The notes under the pieces were generated by a model, which saw only the letters and a program-made list of their open reading frames with translations, did not search any database and was not told the DNA's origin. Made by a program: the position numbers and the translations under genes. 64,000 bases of DNA from Lachancea kluyveri NRRL Y-12651 (taxonomy: Eukaryota; Ascomycota; Saccharomycetes; Saccharomycetales; Saccharomycetaceae), in assembly GCA_000149225.2 (NCBI GenBank), contig CM000689.1:1054001-1118000 (forward strand), written 5' to 3'. Below are positions 42,026 through 52,400 of the stretch, piece after piece. Position 1 is the stretch's first letter. Each line of letters opens with the position of its first letter.

Positions 42026-43756
42026 CTATCTTCTTCGAATTTGCCTAACTTTTTCTTTTATGCTATTGTTCCAATGTACACCAGTAAGGCTTTTTTTAAA
42101 CCCATAGACCTCAGAGGAGAGTGCCTCGTTTATCAATTCTTCGGCCATTTTTGAATCTCTGCCGGCAGATGACATCCCTCTGCTATTATTACCCATGATT
42201 TCACTGTAATTCTTGTATTTCAACCTTTGCGATGCAACGTACTTTCTACACCGGTCAACTTCCTCCTGGTTTAAGCTGTTCAAGGCCACTCTTCTTTTAA
42301 AAATGACTTTATCAAAAATGTCGTTGGGATTGAGTAACTTTTTCGGAAAGCTCTGAATCACTTGGAAAACTTCCATATCTTCATCTTCTCTGCTATTGTT
42401 TGAACGATGCCCATGGTGATGATTGTGACGCGGAAAGTCCTGTTCACTCAGTTTGATGATAGAAAGCGAAACCTTGAAAAGAATGTGCGATTCTTCGTAA
42501 AAGAGGCAATCCCAGATGCGTAAGGTTGTCTCGATGGGGACAATGCCAACAAAACAACTCATAAACCAACCTGCAGTACACAGCGTTATTGGTGGCAATT
42601 TGTATAGAAATTCATTCTTTGTAGCTGATGAGGTTTGTTCAGGAGGAACAATGCGAGACCAAAACTCGGGTAGGTATTCCTTGATACAGAGCATCAAAAC
42701 GCCTTGGTCTATGTTGACACCTTCCAAGTTGACGTTGTGAACACCAGGTAAGTACCTGGATGTGATAATCACCAGCATCCAAAACGCACGTTCCTCATCC
42801 ATGAATAACAGAAGGAGGCCCGTAAGAAAGTTCATTGATTGGCAGTAGCCAATCTTGGGATTATATATGGAGAATGCTGTCAATACTCTGCGTAGAGATT
42901 GTATCATAATGGGTTCATCTTGGGATGCTGGTTGCTTTTGGAAATGAATATTGTCTGGAAAGGTCCTATGTAGATCCCTTTCAATAACTTCCAAATCACG
43001 TAGTTGTAGTTTATCTTTTTGCTTAACACCATCAACCTTCGACAACAAACTGTCGTAAACACCATGGTTTTTGTTCAATTTCTCTTGTCCTCGCGCAAAA
43101 TACCACCAGGCGTTACCTCTCCACTCTGCCGGAAGACCCTTTCTCACGTATCTTTTCAGCTTTTCACTTCTGGATGGATATCTGTCCGGGCAGTCATTGT
43201 TTGTCGGTAGTCCACTTTTCTCCAGTAATATTTCCCATTTGCGCTTCCTCCTAACGCAATACTGCGAATAATCAAGCCACCATTCATCATATTCTTCTTG
43301 AGTAATGAAGGACGACTGTTTCTTGAATCCGTAACGGTCGTACTGGGAAGAAGCCAACTCAGAAGCCGACGTCTTCATGGGACCAACAGCTGGAGAAGGA
43401 TCTGCCGTGATGCTCGCAGATCCACTCTCTCTATCATCTTCTTCACGATCGCCAACGCGATCATCGTCGTTCCCTTCCTCGCCCTCATCATCACCGTCTT
43501 CGTTATAAAGCTCGATGAAACTTAGATTCGTTGAGTTTTCCGTAGAAGATACTGTTACGGGTTGCAACTGAGGAGATTTTGAGTTTGAGAGCGGCCACTC
43601 TCCCAGTGTTGATTGATCGCTACTGCTTTTACCAGTCAGCGTACTGTTCAAATTTGGAACAGAAGGCGATTTCATGGGAATTCTGCCCTTGCCTTTAGGT
43701 TTCTGCAGGGAAAAACTCTGTAATCCGCTATTCAGCACTTCTGTGCTCTTGCTCAT
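42026..43756 (-). CDS. MSB3: Rab GTPase-activating protein (TBC domain)
   Basis: A GAP for Sec4 and other Rabs in exocytosis and polarity at bud sites. From the ATG at 43756 it has 576 residues; the frame reaches 43774 only with TTG. The N-terminal ~190 residues are polar and acidic (NEDGDDEGEEGNDDD). The TBC domain spans about 205-440. It contains the arginine-finger motif IERDLHRTFPDN, the glutamine-finger motif YCQSMNFLTGLLLLF and RIWDCLFYEES. The short C-terminal region is charged. S. cerevisiae has MSB3 and MSB4 from duplication; this is the single ancestor-like gene, equally orthologous to both. Confidence 0.93.
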   Translation of the reverse strand: MSKSTEVLNSGLQSFSLQKPKGKGRIPMKSPSVPNLNSTLTGKSSSDQSTLGEWPLSNSKSPQLQPVTVSSTENSTNLSFIELYNEDGDDEGEEGNDDDRVGDREEDDRESGSASITADPSPAVGPMKTSASELASSQYDRYGFKKQSSFITQEEYDEWWLDYSQYCVRRKRKWEILLEKSGLPTNNDCPDRYPSRSEKLKRYVRKGLPAEWRGNAWWYFARGQEKLNKNHGVYDSLLSKVDGVKQKDKLQLRDLEVIERDLHRTFPDNIHFQKQPASQDEPIMIQSLRRVLTAFSIYNPKIGYCQSMNFLTGLLLLFMDEERAFWMLVIITSRYLPGVHNVNLEGVNIDQGVLMLCIKEYLPEFWSRIVPPEQTSSATKNEFLYKLPPITLCTAGWFMSCFVGIVPIETTLRIWDCLFYEESHILFKVSLSIIKLSEQDFPRHNHHHGHRSNNSREDEDMEVFQVIQSFPKKLLNPNDIFDKVIFKRRVALNSLNQEEVDRCRKYVASQRLKYKNYSEIMGNNSRGMSSAGRDSKMAEELINEALSSEVYGFKKSLTGVHWNNSIKEKVRQIRRR

Positions 43757-44194
43757 CCTCTTGGCTTGATCCAATCCTTCTCAGGTATGATGTATCAGAA
43801 ACGAGGCTTCATCGCGAATGGAGCCAAATTTTTCAGTTTTAGCAAGGTCGCAGGGGCCTCGGACACATTGTACACCCTATGAGCTGAGCCCCGGTTACCG
43901 GACAAAACGGAGATGGCTTTGATCTTTGCAACTATCTTTTGAAAATCATCTTTCTATCAAAAGCAAACGATCGGGTATACCAATCACGCCCTTTACGAGG
44001 AACTTCAGGCGTTATCTTGCGAAAAACCTTATATAAAAGTCTCTTGTATGTGGTGGATGACCCCAGAAGTACATAAAGAGCAAGGTATAACACTCGTTTA
44101 TAACGACAATATGACGATCACCTTCTTCAGGACTCTTAATTTTAATTAGTTTCAATTTTATTAATGATTTACTTGGTCGAAGATAGCTCTCAAC
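43757..44194. other. MSB3/RIM21 divergent intergenic region
   Basis: 438 bp with two promoters. A GC-rich patch lies near 43846-43910. No site specific enough to name. Confidence 0.5.
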
Positions 44195-45796
44195 ATGGTC
44201 AGAAGGACTAGATGGAGGCTCTTCTCGGGTAGTGAATACTACGAAAGCTGTATGCCACAGGAACTGGGAGGTGGATTGCTGATTTGGAAGGGCATCCAGG
44301 AACCGATAGCATATTTTGATAACATAATATTTCAAGGACACTGTGATTTTAACGAACCGGTGTATTCTTCTTTTAAGAAGACTCCATCATCATTCCCATA
44401 CTTGGACGTGGTAAACTCTGATTGGGCCAGGTACATCTCAGATGATTTGGATGGAGGTCCGTTCAAGTACAGCATATACCCAGTCATTTTTTCCTTCACA
44501 GCGAACTTTGTGATAACGCTTTCTCTAACGGTTATTGTGTTCATCAACACAAGCAGAAAGCCGTCTAGGGGTGCTTCGAATCTGTTAAAGCTAGGGTCTA
44601 CACTGGCGTCGGTGAATTTAACAATATTTGTCGTCAAGGCTCTGAAATCGTTAAGACATCAACACGACAACTACAGCATTTCTTCGACGAACTATATTCT
44701 CAACATCTTGTGGGACGACCTGGCCTTTACGGGAATCGACTTCATAGTTGTGTTAGTCTGTCAGCTGTGCCAAGTCCAGGTGGTCATGAGACTCTTCCCC
44801 CGTGTACAAGAAAAGAGAATAGTGTTTTTCCTTGGCATTTTTCTTTCACTCATCTGCCAGACACTTTGGGCAATACCAACTTTTTCACAGTCTACAGACC
44901 AAACTGGAGAAGTTAAAGACCTGATAAATAATTTGGAAATACTGTCGCCGTTTGTCTATCTGTTTAGGATAGCGTTAGGTGGGTGCTACGCCAGCATTAT
45001 ATGTTTCCATGTTTTCACCAAGAAACACATTTGTTTCTTGGGGAAGCGAATGTCGTTGCTAACATTCTTGACCATATTGATAGTGTTGCTACAGCCCGGG
45101 TTTTTTGTTGCCGATGTCGCCAACGTCTGGATCGATGACTTGAGCGAAATATTCAACACTACATGTTATGTGGGTTCCACTGTAATAGTGTGGGAGTGGA
45201 TAGACAGCTTACATATAATCGAACGCAAACAGCAGGCCCAAAGTGTCTTAGGGAGGCCGATCTACGAAGATGAACAAAGCGACTATTATTTTGCCAAGTA
45301 CGCTCTAAGGATTCAAAACGCTCTTTCACGAAAACCAGACGATTCCGATGACACTGGCAATTGTGATCCCGATGAGCACAACGACAAGGGTTTACGTGGA
45401 GACAGAAGCTGTACAGATACTTCTGAACCACGATCCTCATCTTCTAATCAACTGCTGTTCCCAGACCAGCAGGTACAGGACGATGTCAACAAGGTGGCAT
45501 TCAATAAACACAAGAGTTTGAAAGGTGTTGCGATAGAAAAATGTGCTCACGTTCTGGATAGTGTATTGTATTACACAGATCAAGTTATCGTTAGGGGGCT
45601 GGGCAACAAAACTATGAGTTTAAGTTCGAAGAGTAGCAACAGTCTGCGCAAAAACAGAGCACTGGTTAGAAAAAGAGTCGGGTTAGACAGACCGAATGAA
45701 GTCTATGTGTATTCGACCCAAGATGTAGTTTTCGATTCGGAGGACGAGGAAAATGATGAGGAAAATAATGAGGGAAATGACGAGGAGAATAAATAA
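44195..45796 (+). CDS. RIM21: Alkaline pH sensor of the Rim101 pathway
   Basis: A plasma-membrane receptor (PalH family) that senses alkaline pH or lipid imbalance and starts Rim101 processing. It has 533 residues, equal to S. cerevisiae. An extracellular N-terminal part (to ~95) is followed by seven hydrophobic segments (about 95-350), including YPVIFSFTANFVITLSLTV, FIVVLVCQLCQVQVV and LTFLTILIVLLQPGFFVADV. A long cytosolic tail follows and ends in an acidic run (DEENDEENNEGNDEENK). The ATG at 44195 is the first in frame. Orthologous to YNL294C. Confidence 0.92.
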   Translation: MVRRTRWRLFSGSEYYESCMPQELGGGLLIWKGIQEPIAYFDNIIFQGHCDFNEPVYSSFKKTPSSFPYLDVVNSDWARYISDDLDGGPFKYSIYPVIFSFTANFVITLSLTVIVFINTSRKPSRGASNLLKLGSTLASVNLTIFVVKALKSLRHQHDNYSISSTNYILNILWDDLAFTGIDFIVVLVCQLCQVQVVMRLFPRVQEKRIVFFLGIFLSLICQTLWAIPTFSQSTDQTGEVKDLINNLEILSPFVYLFRIALGGCYASIICFHVFTKKHICFLGKRMSLLTFLTILIVLLQPGFFVADVANVWIDDLSEIFNTTCYVGSTVIVWEWIDSLHIIERKQQAQSVLGRPIYEDEQSDYYFAKYALRIQNALSRKPDDSDDTGNCDPDEHNDKGLRGDRSCTDTSEPRSSSSNQLLFPDQQVQDDVNKVAFNKHKSLKGVAIEKCAHVLDSVLYYTDQVIVRGLGNKTMSLSSKSSNSLRKNRALVRKRVGLDRPNEVYVYSTQDVVFDSEDEENDEENNEGNDEENK

Positions 45797-45948
45797 CTGT
45801 TAACGGATTTTTGATGTTTATAGAAATACTAAAGGAGTAAGTTTTTTTTTTTTTCAATTTAATTTTATTATATTCGATTTTATTTCATTTCATTTTTTTT
45901 TTCTTTCTTTCTTTGCTGTTGTGTCAGCATCGGCCATGTTAAAGTATG

Positions 45949-47607
45949 CTACGTAAAATAATCCCATTCAGTAAAAGCAGCGTCGAAAGTCTTCCAGTGC
46001 AGATTTATAGGGTAACTCATATACCTGACGCCACTTCTGGTTACTTTATATTCCCTGTTCAAATTGAAAACAAAATCGCTGTCAATGTTTTTACCCCAAA
46101 ATACGTTATGTCTCTTTGTTGGTTTTAACCAGTGTATTCTGCCAAATCCTGGGATAGGACTTGGGTGGAGAATACAATCTACCACATCGCCGGTAAAATA
46201 TACTGACGGTAGATATTCAGATAGATCCTTTACAATGGTGTCGATCTTGATGAGAACTCGGCTTTTAAATTTTTCTGCTTGTTCTTCGGTGGGATAACTG
46301 GAGCATATTGTGGTTAATAGAGGTGTGATGTTGTTCAATATACGTTTCCTGAGAAAACTTTGGAAAATTCTTTTCGAAGAAATCGATTTATCCACATAAA
46401 TGTAGAGGGGTAAATGGTAATCTTTGAATTCAGAGTAAAGCGTTAGCTTTGTCAACTTGTAAAACTCTTTTGCTAAAAACCTGTTCAATTTATCAACGTC
46501 AGTTTTGAAAATGTGCTGGTCGCTTTTAATGAACTTGTGCTTATGAGCGTAGTTCACCTTTTCGATTTCATATTTTTTTCTAGAATCGATCACCACATCG
46601 GAATCTGTTGTCCCGAATTTCTGGTTAAATCTGTTCCTCTGGTTTTCATGCAACAAGTCAACTACCTCTGGCTCATCGTCTATTTTAGGATTATGAACCT
46701 TCATCTTAATCATGCCATCGCTCTTTCCATCTTTCTTGTTTCTTCTTTCTATTCTTAATAGTTTGAAGGGCTTTAGTTTACCTACAACGTTGCGAGGAAC
46801 GTCTTTAAAAGGTAGGTCGTTGTATACCATTCCACTAATCGAGGCATCCCAGGGAATTACCGGCTTTTTGTGACTTTTTTCCTTCAAGGTCTCCATAGTA
46901 TCGTCCTTTTGCAAATCGTCTAATATTTCTTGAACATTAATCTCACCATTAGGAGCAGACGTTCCTTTTTTGATTTTTGTGAGCGATGTGAACAAACCAT
47001 CAAGCACGTCTGCACGTTTTTCATCTAACGACGAGTTTCCCAAAAACAAAGGCTTATAGCCAGCAAATAAGCCTTCGGTTTGAATTTCAGAGTGTGGAAT
47101 ATAGTCAGTGTTTGGAACATGAGGAACCAAAAGCGATTTTTTTGCCTTAGGATTAGATTCCTCTGTTGCCCAGCCCGCATTAGTCGGTTGTTTCGATTTA
47201 GCGTCGTCTTTCCCCTTTAATATTTCGGAAGCGAATTCTTGATAGTTGGGCATACTTAGCTGCTTAATACCTTCTTCTTCCCGAGGAAGATCTTGCGCCT
47301 TGTCATTCGTTCTGTACGGAGCATTTTGTCTTATTTTGCCATTACCACTCCTCCTTTTCTTCCTGCTGTTGCCATTACTACCAGTATTACTACTACTATT
47401 ATTATTATCACCATTGCTTTTATCATTAATATTGTTGCTCTCGTCTTTACTAGCACTGTTGCTATTACCGTCCCCATTATCATCATTATCATCATTATCC
47501 GACTTGAATGAGTAAGGCCTTCCTAGGACTCTTTTTGGAACCGGTAGACCACTAATGCGTGGACTAGAGTACTTTAAAAAGCCAGCATTGCCAAAAAACC
47601 TCAACAT
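45949..47607 (-). CDS. MRX6: Mitochondrial PET20-domain protein
   Basis: Ortholog of YNL295W, which is thought to act in a complex that sets mitochondrial DNA copy number with Pim1. It has 552 residues (524 in S. cerevisiae). A basic N-terminus (MLRFFGNAGFLKYSSPRISG) looks like a presequence. A low-complexity N/D/G/S stretch (~38-80) is followed by a charged region. The conserved C-terminal half contains IPWDASISGMVYNDLPFKDVP, HKFIKSDQHIFKTD, a block near LYSEFKDYHLPLYIYVDKS, and the ending RYMSYPINLHWKTFDAAFTE. Ends close to RIM21 (152 bp apart). Confidence 0.88.
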   Translation of the reverse strand: MLRFFGNAGFLKYSSPRISGLPVPKRVLGRPYSFKSDNDDNDDNGDGNSNSASKDESNNINDKSNGDNNNSSSNTGSNGNSRKKRRSGNGKIRQNAPYRTNDKAQDLPREEEGIKQLSMPNYQEFASEILKGKDDAKSKQPTNAGWATEESNPKAKKSLLVPHVPNTDYIPHSEIQTEGLFAGYKPLFLGNSSLDEKRADVLDGLFTSLTKIKKGTSAPNGEINVQEILDDLQKDDTMETLKEKSHKKPVIPWDASISGMVYNDLPFKDVPRNVVGKLKPFKLLRIERRNKKDGKSDGMIKMKVHNPKIDDEPEVVDLLHENQRNRFNQKFGTTDSDVVIDSRKKYEIEKVNYAHKHKFIKSDQHIFKTDVDKLNRFLAKEFYKLTKLTLYSEFKDYHLPLYIYVDKSISSKRIFQSFLRKRILNNITPLLTTICSSYPTEEQAEKFKSRVLIKIDTIVKDLSEYLPSVYFTGDVVDCILHPSPIPGFGRIHWLKPTKRHNVFWGKNIDSDFVFNLNREYKVTRSGVRYMSYPINLHWKTFDAAFTEWDYFT

Positions 47608-49407
47608 GGAGTGACTTTCTAACGGTTATTTCCAGCTTATAGCTGTATTAACCCAATTGAAACAGAGATTAGAAAAACTTGATACAATACTTCTGCCACT
47701 GTCTCTGACTACACAGCTTCAACAAACGAGTCACCATGAACGAACACACAAAAGAAACTTAGAAGCTCCTTATCAGATATTATAACAGTATGATACGTGC
47801 TACATAATTCCTGAACTCAAGTACAAGAACTTAGATAGACCTAAACCAAACTGCTGTTCGGGAAAAATGTTCGAGACCAATCGCCTAGCTTTCAGAGCAG
47901 AATATGGAATATCTTGGCCGTAATTACTCGATTATTTCCACAAATGATGAGTAGCTATGTTTGGCTGCCCGTGACGGAGAACGATGCCCATCAATTATCG
48001 ACTTAAGAAGAAGAGCCAAAAAAAAAAAAGATTTGGAACTACAAAGAGCAGGAACAAAATTTCCTATAGAATATGTACGATATGGATCCGTACATGGCCC
48101 TATGGCTACCTGCAAATTTTTTTTTAAAAAAAAAGAGACAACTACTGTTTTTCTTCAAGGTTGTGAAGAAAAAAAATCTGACGCATATAAGTTAATTATT
48201 GTATAGCTTTACATTGGCGTGAGACGTGAAGGTGAAGGGGCGTATGGAAACAGTTGATTTCTATCTGTGGATGAGAGGTTTAAAAATGTTAAAGATCCAC
48301 GCAAGACCAATTTTGCGTATGAAAAGGCCACGGTAAAACAAATCTTGAGTGTGAAAATTCAAAATACATGGCGCCAGAGATTCAAGAAGGTTCAGAACGC
48401 CAGTTTTTTTTAGCGTACCAGCCCTAGCTATTTTTTTGTGATTCACCTTGCTGCACTCTGGTATCTGCTTCACAATAGAAGACGGTATTGAAAATAATTC
48501 CATGTCTTTAACGCACAATTTGTTTTCCGATGCCTTAGATGCTTACCAAACATAATACATACTGACAACTGATTTTTGTACCCTATAATACTTGAAATGG
48601 CTACATGTAGGATGGGTACCGACAGATAAAGTTAGGAACGACTACTGCACGTGAGGTATATCAAAGCATAGGCATGTGATAATAAGCATCTTCAAAAAAC
48701 AAAGAACACTTCAAAAACCCTTGCATACTTGGGGGTTTGATTGGGATTGTGATATGTTGACATATACGTTCACTATGTTAGCTTACAAATTAAAGGAACA
48801 GAGATAACGAGTATGATGCTGGGAGTGTCTCGCGGTGCCATGTTTTTGAAAGAATGAGTAAAATCAGTTTGGAAGTAAAGTGACCCGTTTTAACTCAAAG
48901 GGTTAAAATTGCTACGTAACGATAGAAATAACTCATTGATAAATCCAGGACCAATAAAAAAAATGCTTTGAGAGCGTGAAACCTTTATTTATTCGAAGAG
49001 AAGAAATTTCAGGGCAGAAGTTGGATAAAAAATGCTAAACGCACAAGTTTGATGCCTAGTAAAAAAAAAAAGGAGAAACAAAACTAAGACAGTATCCTCG
49101 TAAATATCTACAGCAATAATGAAATCCAGAGTTCCAAGTGCATGTTCATTATACGTTATTATGTTTAAAGACATTCATCTCTGTATTCAGTTCGTATACT
49201 GTGCTGTGAAACAGAAAAATCTATCGATACACGAAACAAGCCAGGATTGTTCTTTTATCTAGATTTATGAACGAATAAGCCCTATAAAAGAACTTCAGGA
49301 ACCTGTAATCAACTCAGTCCACGGATATAAGTAGTACGTCATCTAGTTTGAAAAATATCACCATCTAAAGGAACCGCGATTTACCAAGGTAATTATCCTC
49401 ATAGAGT
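47608..49407. other. Long gene-free divergent region between MRX6 and MON2
   Basis: 1.8 kb, the largest unexplained stretch outside the Ty zone. Short frames here (for example 47961-48206 and 48261-48518) have poor composition and many A-runs. No tRNA, LTR or centromere-type element was recognised. It must hold the MRX6 and MON2 promoters and could hold a non-coding RNA. Confidence 0.55.
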
Positions 49408-52400
49408 ATGTCCGCTACAACCTCTTTTACCATATTTTCACGTCAATTGACGTCCGATCTACACTCGCTCTCTTCTGAATCCAAGAGACGAAATTCTGAA
49501 ATAAGGCATGCGAGTGAAAAGTCACTGGATATCTTGAAAACGGTTCACAGCTTTGAGGACTTACTCAGACATCCTGACTTTGTTGTCCCATTTATATTGT
49601 CGTGCTCTTCAAGGAACCCTAAATTCACAACAATATCCATACAGTGCCTTCAAAGGCTTTCTGCAACTAAGTGCATTCCTCAGGGCAGACTAGATCAGGT
49701 TCTGAACTCCTTAATCGAATCCACGCATCTAGCAGTTGAAATCCAATTGAAGGTTTTACAAATCGTACCAATTTTCTTTAAGACTTATCAAGAGTTTGTA
49801 ACCGGAAACCTATGTGCCAAGTTATTGTTGTGCTGTTCTAATTTGTTGCAGTTGCCCAACAAAACTCCAATGGTTGTGGGCTCAGCAAGTGCCACGTTGC
49901 AACAACTAATAAACGATATTTTTGATAGAGCGAACAGGGAAGACGAATCCGTTGAAGGTGAATTTAGCGTGTTAATTAGCAATAGTAGTTCGATCAAAGT
50001 CAGCCCCTACCGCTATGATGCCAATAGAGTTTTTGCAGATCTGTGTTCGTTAGCGGATTCGCCTAATGATCAAACTTTTTTGTTAAATATTACTACAATT
50101 CCAGAAGACTATGGCCTGGAGATATTGGAAAGCGTTCTAACCAACCATCAACCATTATTTGAAAGACAACCAGACCTACAGTTCCTACTGAGAACCAAAG
50201 CCGTTCCATTACTACTGAGACCTATTTCGTCTTCTAGAACCTTTGCCATTGTCGTGAGAAGTTCACGCTGTATAAAGCTGTTGATTAGGCCGGGATTTTT
50301 GAACATTCTAGAGCTTGAATTGGAGGTCATATTGTCATTACTGACTCATAGCTTGTCAAGAGAATCTAATTCTCCAGTTTGGAAGAAAATATTAGCATTA
50401 GAGATTTTCCAAGAAGTTTCAAAGGACATAAAGCTGCTAAGAGGAATCTTTCACTCATATGACAGTTTAAAGGACAGAAAACATATTCTGGTCACCTTGC
50501 TGGACGTTTTGTTGGAAAATTTAAATGAACCCGAATACCAAGGTTTTCTAAATGAATTTAAAATTTTGGCGAAAGGCGATACGCCAATAATATCTTACGA
50601 GGGTTCGTCTGCTAAAATACAGTTTATCGACTTGTTAGACAAATCTAATGCACCTTTGGTAGATCAGACATATATCATTTACTTGGTCCTGAACATTTCC
50701 AACTCTATATCTGATGGATTAGGCTCTGAAACGCTATCCTTATCTCAAGAGGATGATAACGAAGCAGAAACAAAAGATATGATTGAAATGTTTGAAAAAA
50801 TGTTTTATGGATTGTTTCAAATTCACAAAAAGTTCATATACGCCTCGACTTTAGACACTTCTTCTTTCCATTCTCTGGTGCGGGCATTCCAAAAATTGAC
50901 ACATGCATCTGGCATACTAATGCTGCAGGATAAACTAAATGAATGCTTAGAGTTGTTCTCGGTGGCTATCATCAACAATATTGAATTTGATACAGAAGAG
51001 TTTGATAAAAGAAGAGAAGAATATGAGAGTAACAATACAAGCACAAACGTGCTAAATGCTATCAGCGAAACCCTAATAGGTTCTTCAAACACACAGCAAC
51101 AAGGTACTGTTGAACAGTATCCTTTACACCCAAGAACATTTAACCTCAGAAACGTTAATTTGTTCAGAGCCTTGATTTCTTTGTCTATATCTCTGGGTGC
51201 CACTTTGGACATGGAAAATTGGAGGTACATCTTAGTGACCTGGCAATGGACTTCATATTATATCTATGGTCCATCCAATGATTTTATGGAAAATTTTTAT
51301 AATAGACAGATCCCTGCAGCTCCGCCTCTATCCAAAAGCGATACAGCAACCGTTGAAACCAGTATCAATAGATTTCTTGAGAGCACCGTGGCATATCCAA
51401 GTTCCAGCTTCAATGTACTGCTGAAAAGTTTGATAGCGCAATCATATAAAACCGTTTGTTTGACCAATGAAACTAATGTCAAATCTCCTGGCTTCCATCC
51501 TCTAGGTGATGATGGCGAAATACAGAACTGTATCTATAATAGAAGTTTTTTCATTACACAACTCGGAGAAATAACGAAACACAACTATTTGAGATTCATC
51601 AACGAGAATAAAGGTAAGGAAAACTGGAAAATAATTACCAATTACTTAATCGAACAGATTGCAAGGCGCGATTTGCCAAGTACTGAGTTGAGAATGTACG
51701 CAGTTAGGATATTCAACGAAATTATCAAAAAAATTGCCACCGAAGCTAGCGACATCCAAGCCAATAACGAAAGGAAGTTTGAAATTATAGAAGATCAACT
51801 ATTAAGAGCGTTGATGAAGCTGATTGACGTGGTTATGAGTTTGGGAATTTCCAGAGAGAATGTTTATAGTGGCGTTATAAACACCGAATCTGATATCTTG
51901 TTCCAAGCACTAAGGACACTTAAGGATTTGTTAGACAATTTTGGCGACTACTTAAAACATTCGTGGAATATTGTGTTCAAAATTATAAACTCCCCATTTG
52001 AAATTATTGGAAAAGGTTATGAAATAAAGAAATCCGATGAAGTTGACGAGGATGGATTGGCAGAAATTGTGACTCAGAAACATAAAGATATGATTCAAAT
52101 GTCTTTTGAGGTTTTCAAATTGATCTCCGATGACTTTCTTCAAACATTGCCACTAGACATCATCAAAAATGTTATCGATACTCTGCTAAACTTCGTAACT
52201 CAGGACAGAGACCTAAATATTTCCTTTTCATCAATTAGTCAGTTTTGGTTAGTCGGTGACTACCTAAGAACTTGTACGTCTAAAGAAACCCAAGAAAATG
52301 TTAAGTTGGTAGCAGAGTTCAACAGCAAGATTAAGGATGGCAAGTTGGTGGAAACGATTACCTCGAAAAAATCTCATCCTTATGAAGTTTATAACGGTCT

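Noticed and set aside
47860-47900. B-box-like GTTCGAGACC
   Set aside because: The flanking bases do not form a T-stem and no A box lies upstream.
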